The notes beneath the pieces were generated by a model that worked only from the letters and a program-made list of their open reading frames with translations, had not been told where the DNA came from and did not search any database. From JBCDBY01 sp039182715 (GTDB taxonomy: Bacteria > Planctomycetota > PLA2), in NCBI GenBank assembly GCA_039182715.1, contig JBCDBY010000253.1, positions 1-6,706 of the forward strand: a stretch of 6,706 bases of DNA, in the 5' to 3' direction. Both the position numbers and the translations under genes were made by a program. This document shows, piece after piece, positions 1 through 5,289 of the stretch. The stretch's first letter is position 1; every line of letters begins with the position of its first letter.

Positions 1-16
1 CAAGAGTGGTTCGTCA

Positions 17-49
17 GGAGGGGCCCGAAGGAGGGGCCCGAGGGAGGGC
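17..49. repeat. 13-base tandem repeat, about 2.5 copies
   Basis: GGAGGGGCCCGAA (17-29) is followed by GGAGGGGCCCGAG (30-42) and a partial GGAGGGC (43-49). It ends one base before the stop codon of the minus-strand hydrolase-like gene (TAA, read from 52 to 50), so it lies in that gene's 3' flank. Each unit contains the palindrome GGGCCC. There is no T-tract, so an intrinsic terminator is not supported. Positions 1-16 show nothing recognisable. Confidence 0.6.
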
Positions 50-1330
50 TTAGCGGACGCTGACGTTGATGCGGTCGACGTAGAGCAGGCCGGGGTCGGC
101 GCGCTCGCGGTAGTCGTCGAGCAGGACCCCGATGTCGGGTGTGATGAGGTGCGCCGTGGGCGCCTTGCCGTTGACCGAGACGCGCATCGGCTTGGTCACG
201 TCGAAGACCTTCGGGTCGACGAAGATCTGAAAGCCGATCAGGTTCGTCGCCTTGACGTGCACGAGGTTCGGCACGCGATTGTCCAGCGTCGCCTGGAGCA
301 CGGCGGCACGCCGGTCGGGCTGCGGCAGGGTCCAGTGGTGCCAGGTCTTGTCGATCTCGCTCTCGCGGCGCGACCGCGTCTTGGGCACGAGCCGCAACCA
401 GTGGCAGCGCACCGGATACGGGCGTACACCGACCACGATGTGACGACGCAGCGGCTCGGACCGCTTGTTCGTCCGCACCCACTCCAGCCCCCGCTCCCTG
501 TAGGCGCGCAGCTCCAGCCCGCCGTCCGGTTTGCGGAGCATCACGTGGCGGCGCGAGAATCGACCGAGCTCGCGCATGGCTCGCTGGAGCTCGGCGGCGC
601 CGTTCGAGGGGCGCAACGCAAACACGCTGAACAACTCGCCGTGCACACCCTGCACCGGCGCAGACTCCCAGAGGGCCTCACCGGTGAACACGCCGGCGAA
701 CCGGTCGGGATTCTGAAACGCGATGTAGGAAGCCAACACGTTGTAGGCGCGCTTCGCGTTCCTCGGCCCCTCACCCCGCCCACGCAGGAAGACCCGGTCC
801 GGATCGATGGGCACCAGGCTCATCACGTGCGCGATGGTGCCGAGGACGAGCCGCTCCGCGGCCACCGCCTGTGAGTTGGCCTGCGGATGCCGCGAAGGGC
901 GCACCTTCACCTGCACGGCGTCGGCGACGCCTTCCGGCGGCTCGTGTCCGATGTCGACGACCAAGGGATAGCGCTTCGTACGGTCGTAGCCCGACGGGAG
1001 CCGCAGCTTCGCAAACTGCGCGGCCGACGCCTCGAACGCCGCGGCGACCCGGTCGTACCGGAAATTGCGCCGCTTCGGATCGAGGTCCGGCAGCGCCCCG
1101 TCGCGCTGCAGGACCGGCTCCGCCGGATAGCGTCGGTGCCCGCCCGCTCGGATGACCGCCGCGACGCGCTCCGGATCGTCCCCGGTCAGCCGCCGGATCT
1201 CCGCCAGCAGCTCCTCCCGACGGGTGACGCTCTCGTTCTCTCCCAGATACGCGCGGATCAGCGCCCCCAGCCGTTGATCGGCCTGCACGGAGGCGGTCAG
1301 AAGCAGCAGGAACAGGAGCGCGCGGGCCAT
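50..1330 (-). CDS. Secreted alpha/beta-hydrolase-like protein, probably catalytically dead
   Basis: 426 residues. Residues 1-17 are a signal peptide (MARALLFLLLLTASVQA), so the protein is exported. The fold is inferred from landmarks shared with planctomycete secreted carboxylesterase/dienelactone-hydrolase-like proteins: LPSGYDRTKRYPLVV (111-125, first core strand), DPDRVFLRG (177-184), the NPDRFAGV turn (207-214) and GLEW (281-284). A C-terminal beta-rich extension follows (about 330-426), ending in SVNGK (385-389) and a final LLYVDRINVSVR strand. The active site looks lost. Where the family has GxSxG there is GRGEG (184-188), with Gly186 in place of the nucleophile. Where it has GHE there is GLE (Leu282 for His), and the usual HG oxyanion segment reads IGHEPP. 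I therefore infer a binding or structural role. The ATG at 1330 has no good Shine-Dalgarno sequence, but the signal peptide begins exactly there. The gene is divergent from the kinase. The CDS is certain; the family call is moderate. Confidence 0.8.
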   Translation of the reverse strand: MARALLFLLLLTASVQADQRLGALIRAYLGENESVTRREELLAEIRRLTGDDPERVAAVIRAGGHRRYPAEPVLQRDGALPDLDPKRRNFRYDRVAAAFEASAAQFAKLRLPSGYDRTKRYPLVVDIGHEPPEGVADAVQVKVRPSRHPQANSQAVAAERLVLGTIAHVMSLVPIDPDRVFLRGRGEGPRNAKRAYNVLASYIAFQNPDRFAGVFTGEALWESAPVQGVHGELFSVFALRPSNGAAELQRAMRELGRFSRRHVMLRKPDGGLELRAYRERGLEWVRTNKRSEPLRRHIVVGVRPYPVRCHWLRLVPKTRSRRESEIDKTWHHWTLPQPDRRAAVLQATLDNRVPNLVHVKATNLIGFQIFVDPKVFDVTKPMRVSVNGKAPTAHLITPDIGVLLDDYRERADPGLLYVDRINVSVR

Positions 1331-1338
1331 CGATTCGG

Positions 1339-1344
1339 ATTCTA
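1339..1344 (-). promoter_or_regulatory. Possible -10 box of the hydrolase-like gene
   Basis: Read on the minus strand this is TAGAAT, one mismatch from TATAAT, placed 8 bases before the ATG at 1330. Initiation here would give an almost leaderless mRNA, which would fit the absence of a Shine-Dalgarno sequence. The position 17 bases upstream reads GGGAGG, which does not resemble a -35 box, so the support is a single hexamer. Confidence 0.3.
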
Positions 1345-1383
1345 GGTTTCCTCAACGCTGCCCTCCCCACGGCCGGAAACCAG

Positions 1384-1395
1384 AAATCCGGATTT
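1384..1395. repeat. 12-bp perfect palindrome, possible operator
   Basis: AAATCCGGATTT is a perfect dyad. The flanks extend the symmetry imperfectly (GGAAA at 1375-1379, TTTCC at 1395-1399). It sits 54 bases upstream of the hydrolase-like start codon in an otherwise GC-rich gap. A dimeric DNA-binding protein site is possible, but no regulator is known. On the plus strand it is followed by two more T's, but no plus-strand gene ends before it, so a terminator role is unlikely. Confidence 0.45.
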
Positions 1396-1547
1396 TTCCT
1401 GTCCGGTCCCTGTTCGGTTCCGCTTTCCAAGGTGTGGGGAGGGTTCCCGCTCATGGGCGGAGCCTGCTGCTTCGGTTGGCCCGGACCGGTAGGGGCACTG
1501 CTGAGGGGCTGAAAAGCCAGAGAATAGGTAGGGCGGGAATGGCAACG

Positions 1548-1565
1548 GGGGGCGCATGCGCCCCC
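1548..1565. repeat. 18-bp perfect GC-rich palindrome upstream of the kinase
   Basis: Five G's, the self-complementary core CGCATGCG and five C's form a perfect 18-bp dyad, 54 bases before the kinase ATG. It is followed at 1571-1576 by another C-run and at 1579-1583 by five T's. As RNA it would be a very stable hairpin in the kinase leader if transcription starts upstream of it. As DNA it could be an operator. There is no upstream plus-strand gene whose transcript it would terminate. Confidence 0.5.
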
Positions 1566-1619
1566 TGAAGCCCCCCAATTTTTCCTATCCTCGCGTGCGT
1601 GCGCTTTGACGGCGGCGAC

Positions 1620-4475
1620 ATGTCTGCCCCGGGCTCGTCGATGAGCCCGGACGGGGAGGCGCTCTACGACCAGTACCTCGATGCCTCGCTGATGGGCGAG
1701 CCCGAGGAGCCGACGTCGTTCTTCGGCCGCCACCCCGGCATCGAGACGGCCGCCCGCCAGCGCATCGAGACGCTCTTCGGCGTGTTGAACGACGCCGAGA
1801 CCGACGACGCGCTGCCCTTCGAGGAGATCGCCGGCTATCGACTGCTGCGCCGGATCGGCCGCGGCGGCATGGGCTCGATCTATCTCGCCGAGCAGGCCTC
1901 GCTAAGCCGACTCGTTGCGCTCAAGCTGCTGCGCCCGGAGCTGGCCGCTTCGCGCTCCGCCATGCTGCGCTTCCGGCGCGAGGCGCAAATCATCGCGCGG
2001 CTCTCGCACCCCCACGTCGTCCGTGTCCATGAGCTTGGCGAGGAGAACGACGTCCACTTCATCGCGATGGAGCTGGTGCCCGGCCGCACGCTGCGCGAGG
2101 TGTTCCGCCGCGGCCGCCCCGCGCTCGACCGCACGCTCACCTGGATGGAACAGTGCGCGCGCGCGCTCCAGGCGGCGCACGCGGAAGGCATCGTGCACCG
2201 CGACGTGAAGCCGTCCAACATCCTCATCACGCCGGACGACCGCGCCGTGCTGTGCGACTTCGGCATGGCGCATCTCGCCGACGGGGACGGTTCGCGGCTG
2301 ACGCAGACCTTCGCGGGCTCGCCGTCCTATGCCGCGCCGGAGCAGTTCGATCGAAGCGATCGTCACGTGGACGGCCGCACCGACGTGTACGGCCTCGGCG
2401 CGTCGATGTACGAGTGCCTCACCGGGCAATTGCCGTTCGAGGGCAAGTCGCTCGAGGAGATCTTCCAGCGCATCCTGCGCGAAGACCCCGTCCCGCCGCG
2501 CAAGTACGACCCTGCGCTGCCGGTCGACGTCGAGACGATCGCCATGAAGGCGATGGCAAAGCGCCCCTCGGAGCGCTACGCGAGCGCGGGCGAGCTGGCC
2601 GACGATCTGCGCCGTGCGCGCGAGCACCAGCGAGTCCGCGCGAAGCGGCCGGGGCCGTGGGCGCGACTGCGCGCCTGGGCGCGCCGCAAGCCGGCGGTCG
2701 CCGCCGGTCTTGGCGTTGCCGCTTCGCTCGCCATCGTCGCCGTCGGCCTCACCCTGTGGATCGCCCACGCGTCTGCGCAGCAGCGCCGGGAGGACGCGCA
2801 GCGCCACTTCGCCGCGGCGCAGGCGCACCTCGATCGCTACCGCGACCTGCGCGCGAAGCACCGCGAACTCATCCAGCGGCACGGCTACCTCGTGGAGCGC
2901 TCGCAGGACCGCTACCTGCCGGCCGAACGCGTCGACGAACTCGACGAGCTCTCCGCGCAGGTCGACGACTACCTGCACGAGCAGCAGTCGCTCTTCTACG
3001 AAGCGCTGGAGCTCCTGCGCAGCGCCGAGAAGCTCGACCCGACGCTTCGGGGCACGGACGAGATTCGCGCCCGCCTCTACCTCGAGCGCGTCGAGGAGTC
3101 GATCGAGCGGGACGATCACGTGGCGGCCGAGCTCTTTCGCGACCTCGTGAGCCGGCACGATCCGTCCGGCTCGCTGACGCGCGGGCGCCGGGAGTCGGCG
3201 CGCTTCACGCTGCAATCGAACCCGCCGGGCGCGCAGGTCTTCCTCTTCCGCGAGCGCGAGCTGCACACCTTCGGCAAGACGCGCGAGCGGCGCTTCGTGC
3301 CGGTGCCGGTCGACGGCGAGCCTCCGGCGTGGCTCCAGCACGGCGGCTGGGCGCTGCGTGTGGTCGAGCCGAAGGCGCCCCTCGAACGCGGCGACCTCAT
3401 CCTCACCGTGGCCGGTCATCCGGTGCGCGGAAGTCTGCTGCTCGCGCGCGCGTTCGACGGCCTGCCGCGCGGCGCGCGACTGGAGGGCCTCGAATCCATC
3501 GCGGCATTCGAGGAGCTGAAGCGGGACGAACCGCACACGTTCAGGACGACGCACGGGACGCGCACGGCCGAGCCGGCGCAGGTACCCGTCGCCCGCGTCG
3601 TCGACGTGGCCGAGGAGGGCGATCTGCCGGCGCGCGTCTGGCGACGCGGACGCGAGATCGATCTGGTGCTGCCGCGCGGCGCCACGTTGCGCACGACGGC
3701 GACGCCGCTGCTCGCCGCCGAGCCGATCGGCGTCACGCCGTTATCCGCGCGCGAGCTGGAGCCGGGCGAGTACCGCGTCCTGCTGCGTCACCCCGACCAC
3801 GCCGATCTCAGCTACGGCATCGTGATGAAACCGGGTGGCGCCTGGGACGGCCGGCTCGACCTGCCCACGCCCGGCCCCGACGGCTTCGTCTACGTTCCGT
3901 ACAAGAAGCCCTTCTGGATCATGGAGCGCGAGGTGACCTGCGCGGAGTTCCTCGCGTTTCTGCGCGCGACCGACCACCCGATCAACTGGCCCCGCGATGC
4001 TCACGGCCGCTACACGATCGAGGAGGACTGGCGCATCGACTGGCCGGCGCTCGGCGTGAGCTACGAGGATGTCGAGGAGTATGTGCGCTGGAAGGGGCCG
4101 GGCTATGCCGTGCCGGACCGCAGCGAGTGGGTCTACGCGGCGCTGGCGAGCATGCAGCGCGACTACGTGTTCGGGCGCGTGTGGCGGCCGCGCTGGGCGA
4201 AGTCCTGCTACGCGCGGCCGCGCGCGGCGCCCGAGCCCGGCATGCGCTACCCGATCGACCAGTCGCTGTTCGGCGTGTACGACATGACCGGCAGCGTGGC
4301 GGAATGGATCGACGACTGGTTCGACGAGGAGCGCGGCCTGAAGCGGCTGGGCGGCAGCTCGTGGGGCTTCGCCGAAGCGCAGCTCTTCAAGGCGTGGGGT
4401 GGCAACGGCTACAAGCCCGACACGCGCAGCCACACGTTCGGTATTCGCCTCATCTGGCGGCCGGAGGCGAAGTAG
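1620..4475 (+). CDS. Transmembrane Ser/Thr protein kinase with PEGA/PDZ-like and FGE-like domains
   Basis: 951 residues from the ATG at 1620; in-frame GTG 1599 and ATG 1641 are alternatives and none has a clear Shine-Dalgarno sequence. The Hanks-type kinase domain (about 73-335) is intact: glycine loop GRGGMGS (80-86), ATP-binding Lys102, helix-C Glu121, HRDVKPSN (193-200), DFG (213-215), APE (239-241) and structural Asp255. Thr228 and Thr230 in the activation loop are candidate phosphosites. One membrane helix (359-383) follows, then a charged helical, probably coiled-coil region (385-513) with a TPR-like piece. Next come a PEGA-like start (LQSNPPGAQVFLF), a PDZ-like domain (about 571-684: ALRVVEPKAPLERGDLILTV), a PEGA-like end (685-750) and an FGE/SUMF1-like domain (about 753-951, with GVYDMTGSVAEWIDDWF and LGGSSWGF). 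The FGE part lacks the catalytic cysteine pair. The kinase faces the cytoplasm and the C-terminal modules lie outside it. The neighbouring sigma factor is a likely substrate (inference). Confidence 0.93.
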   Translation: MSAPGSSMSPDGEALYDQYLDASLMGEPEEPTSFFGRHPGIETAARQRIETLFGVLNDAETDDALPFEEIAGYRLLRRIGRGGMGSIYLAEQASLSRLVALKLLRPELAASRSAMLRFRREAQIIARLSHPHVVRVHELGEENDVHFIAMELVPGRTLREVFRRGRPALDRTLTWMEQCARALQAAHAEGIVHRDVKPSNILITPDDRAVLCDFGMAHLADGDGSRLTQTFAGSPSYAAPEQFDRSDRHVDGRTDVYGLGASMYECLTGQLPFEGKSLEEIFQRILREDPVPPRKYDPALPVDVETIAMKAMAKRPSERYASAGELADDLRRAREHQRVRAKRPGPWARLRAWARRKPAVAAGLGVAASLAIVAVGLTLWIAHASAQQRREDAQRHFAAAQAHLDRYRDLRAKHRELIQRHGYLVERSQDRYLPAERVDELDELSAQVDDYLHEQQSLFYEALELLRSAEKLDPTLRGTDEIRARLYLERVEESIERDDHVAAELFRDLVSRHDPSGSLTRGRRESARFTLQSNPPGAQVFLFRERELHTFGKTRERRFVPVPVDGEPPAWLQHGGWALRVVEPKAPLERGDLILTVAGHPVRGSLLLARAFDGLPRGARLEGLESIAAFEELKRDEPHTFRTTHGTRTAEPAQVPVARVVDVAEEGDLPARVWRRGREIDLVLPRGATLRTTATPLLAAEPIGVTPLSARELEPGEYRVLLRHPDHADLSYGIVMKPGGAWDGRLDLPTPGPDGFVYVPYKKPFWIMEREVTCAEFLAFLRATDHPINWPRDAHGRYTIEEDWRIDWPALGVSYEDVEEYVRWKGPGYAVPDRSEWVYAALASMQRDYVFGRVWRPRWAKSCYARPRAAPEPGMRYPIDQSLFGVYDMTGSVAEWIDDWFDEERGLKRLGGSSWGFAEAQLFKAWGGNGYKPDTRSHTFGIRLIWRPEAK

Positions 4476-4492
4476 CGTTGGCAAGGGAGGAC

Positions 4493-5050
4493 ATGGCGGA
4501 GCTGCTCGCGCGGCACCGGTTCCGGTTGGTCGGCTACTTCGCACGCAAGGCACGCGGCATTCGCCAGCACGAGTCGCCCGAGGACCTCGCGCAGGGCGTG
4601 CACCTGCACGCGATCGCGCACCAGGAGCAGTTCGACTACCAGGGCGAGCGACAGTTCGTCGGATGGATGCTGCAGATCGCGCGGCAGTACCTGCAGCGGC
4701 GCATCGAACACTGGGGCGCCGCGAAACGCGATGCGGGACCGATGATGCGCATCACCTTCGGCGTGGACACGAGCTCGCACAACGGCCTCGTGCGCATGCC
4801 CGCCGACGAGGGCCCCGGCCCCATCACGCACGCGAGCCAACGAGAAGAACTCGACCTCGCGTCGCGGGCGATCGACGGCCTCCCTCCGCGCGACCGCGAG
4901 CTGGTGCGCATGATCAGCCGCGACGTCCCCACCGCCGACATGGCGCAGCGTCTCGGCATCTCCCCGGAAGCCGCGCAGAAGGCGAAACGCCGCGCCATCG
5001 AACGCTTCCGCAAGATCTACACCATCCTGGAACGCCAGCACCCCGGGTAG
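4493..5050 (+). CDS. ECF-type RNA polymerase sigma factor, kinase partner
   Basis: 185 residues with the two-domain ECF layout. Region 2 spans about 2-74, including SPEDLAQG (28-35, the usual DAED position) and FVGWMLQIARQYLQRRI (55-71, the region 2.3-2.4 equivalent). A linker of about 45 residues follows. Region 4 (about 117-180) has LPPRDRELV (130-138) and the helix-turn-helix ADMAQRLGISPEAAQKAKRR (148-167). It would direct RNA polymerase to specific promoters. It starts 17 bases after the kinase stop, so co-transcription is likely. No anti-sigma gene is present. In planctomycetes, ECF factors next to Ser/Thr kinases are a recognised class, which suggests control by phosphorylation. The start is uncertain. 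The ATG at 4493 has GGAGG only 2 bases away. An in-frame TTG at 4478 has GGAGG (4463-4467) 10 bases upstream and would add five residues. Confidence 0.85.
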   Translation: MAELLARHRFRLVGYFARKARGIRQHESPEDLAQGVHLHAIAHQEQFDYQGERQFVGWMLQIARQYLQRRIEHWGAAKRDAGPMMRITFGVDTSSHNGLVRMPADEGPGPITHASQREELDLASRAIDGLPPRDRELVRMISRDVPTADMAQRLGISPEAAQKAKRRAIERFRKIYTILERQHPG

Positions 5051-5079
5051 TTGGACACCCCGCCCCCACCGGATACACT
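5051..5079 (+). promoter_or_regulatory. Likely sigma-70 promoter of the tRNA-Pro gene
   Basis: TTGGACA (5051-5057, containing TGGACA, 5 of 6 to TTGACA) lies immediately after the sigma factor's stop codon. TACACT (5074-5079, 4 of 6 to TATAAT) lies 16-17 bases downstream. Initiation about 7 bases after the -10 box would begin near 5086, leaving a short 5' leader before the mature tRNA at 5092. Placement and spacing are good; the hexamers are only moderate matches. Confidence 0.5.
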
Positions 5080-5091
5080 GCGCCATTCGAC

Positions 5092-5169
5092 CGGGGTGTA
5101 GCGCAGCCTGGTTAGCGCGCTTGACTGGGGGTCAAGAGGTCGGAAGTTCGAATCTTCTCACCCCGACCA
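5092..5169 (+). tRNA. tRNA-Pro (anticodon GGG), CCA encoded
   Basis: A full cloverleaf can be drawn. The acceptor stem is CGGGGTG (5092-5098) with CACCCCG (5159-5165). The D stem is GCGC (5101-5104) with GCGC (5115-5118) around the loop AGCCTGGTTA. The anticodon stem is CTTGA/TCAAG (5120-5124, 5132-5136) with loop CTGGGGG and anticodon GGG at 5127-5129, reading CCC proline codons. The T stem is GGAAG/CTTCT (5142-5146, 5154-5158, one G-T pair) around TTCGAAT. The discriminator is A5166 and CCA is encoded at 5167-5169. The gene is intact and its 3' end is the probable integration site of the element to the right. Confidence 0.95.
5142..5169 (+). other. Putative attachment site (left junction) in the tRNA 3' end
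   Basis: A complete tRNA gene followed 120 bases later by a tyrosine recombinase reading away from it is the standard layout for an element integrated at a tRNA 3' end, where the element restores the gene. Such cores usually cover the T arm or anticodon arm through the 3' end, so I mark the T arm to CCA. The true limits and the second copy (right junction) cannot be seen because the element continues past the window. Confidence 0.4.
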
Positions 5170-5177
5170 TTTAATAA

Positions 5178-5210
5178 GGCAGTAGCTGAAGGGCAATCGC
5201 CCTACCTGCC
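5178..5210. repeat. Nested inverted repeats just inside the element
   Basis: An outer interrupted inverted repeat pairs GGCAGTAG (5178-5185) with CTACCTGCC (5202-5210), with one bulged base. An alternative inner hairpin pairs AGGGC (5190-5194) with GCCCT (5199-5203) around the loop AATC. The two share bases and are mutually exclusive. They begin 9 bases after the tRNA end, where recombinase or accessory-factor sites would be expected. They could also end or process the tRNA transcript, although there is no T-tract. Confidence 0.4.
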
Positions 5211-5215
5211 CACGC

Positions 5216-5276
5216 GGCAGAGCGGCTCGTTCCGTTCCGGGGGGTCCGGTAATTACCGGCCCCCTGGGCAGATCGG
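5216..5276 (+). repeat. Direct repeat pair, possible integrase arm-type sites
   Basis: GGCAGAGCGG (5216-5225) and GGCAGATCGG (5267-5276) match at 9 of 10 positions and flank the palindrome at 5246-5259. Tyrosine recombinases of this class often bind short direct repeats (arm sites) beside the crossover core. In GC-rich DNA a 10-base near-match could also arise by chance. Confidence 0.25.
5239..5264. repeat. Strong palindrome/hairpin upstream of the integrase
   Basis: CCGGTAATTACCGG (5246-5259) is a perfect 14-bp palindrome. It is flanked by six G's plus T (5239-5245) and five C's (5260-5264), so a single-strand fold gives about ten base pairs with one bulged T and the loop AATT. It ends 12 bases before the integrase Shine-Dalgarno sequence. 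It could be an operator for integrase control, a leader hairpin insulating the integrase from tRNA read-through, or part of the recombination site. There is no following T-tract. Confidence 0.5.
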
Positions 5277-5283
5277 AAAGGAG
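5277..5283 (+). promoter_or_regulatory. Ribosome binding site of the integrase
   Basis: AAAGGAG lies 6 bases before the ATG at 5290. It is the best Shine-Dalgarno match in the window and fixes the integrase start. The chromosomal genes to the left have weak or badly spaced ones, a contrast consistent with imported DNA. Confidence 0.75.
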
Positions 5284-5289
5284 TCCGCC

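Larger units (their letters stand above)
1331..1619. other. Divergent intergenic region with palindromes
   Basis: About 290 bases without a convincing gene separate the start codons of the minus-strand hydrolase-like gene and the plus-strand kinase. Both genes must be transcribed outward from here. It is less uniformly GC-rich than the flanking genes, with short A/T runs at 1377-1397 and 1577-1583. It contains two perfect palindromes (1384-1395 and 1548-1565) and an imperfect direct repeat, GTCCGGTCCC then TTCGGTTCCG (1401-1422). I could not identify a good -35/-10 pair for the kinase. Confidence 0.6.

Noticed and set aside
1453..1512. 19-codon leader ORF (MGGACCFGWPGPVGALLRG) with GGAGGG 9 bases upstream
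   Set aside because: It is short, and its G/P/A-rich composition is what random GC-rich sequence gives. No attenuator structure clearly follows it. Conservation would be needed to revive it.
1548..1583. Palindrome plus later T-run as a rho-independent terminator
   Set aside because: The T's are more than 10 bases from the hairpin, and there is no plus-strand gene upstream to terminate. On the minus strand no T-tract follows.
771..1733. Long minus-strand open frame across the hydrolase-like gene, the intergenic gap and the kinase start
   Set aside because: It is a shadow frame of high-GC DNA. Its translation is low-complexity R/A/G-rich, it overlaps two well-supported genes, and it shows no domain.
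1902..3554. Minus-strand open frame opposite the kinase
   Set aside because: It is antisense to an intact kinase with clear motifs; its composition is R/L/A-rich with no recognisable motif, typical of GC-rich shadow frames.
3876..4475. Active formylglycine-generating enzyme
   Set aside because: The catalytic cysteine pair is absent, the N-terminal part is shortened, and no sulfatase gene is present nearby.
2153..4492. Plus-strand open frame joining the kinase region in another frame to the sigma factor
   Set aside because: Only the part from 4493 (or 4478) resembles a protein. The upstream part is the out-of-frame reading of the kinase.
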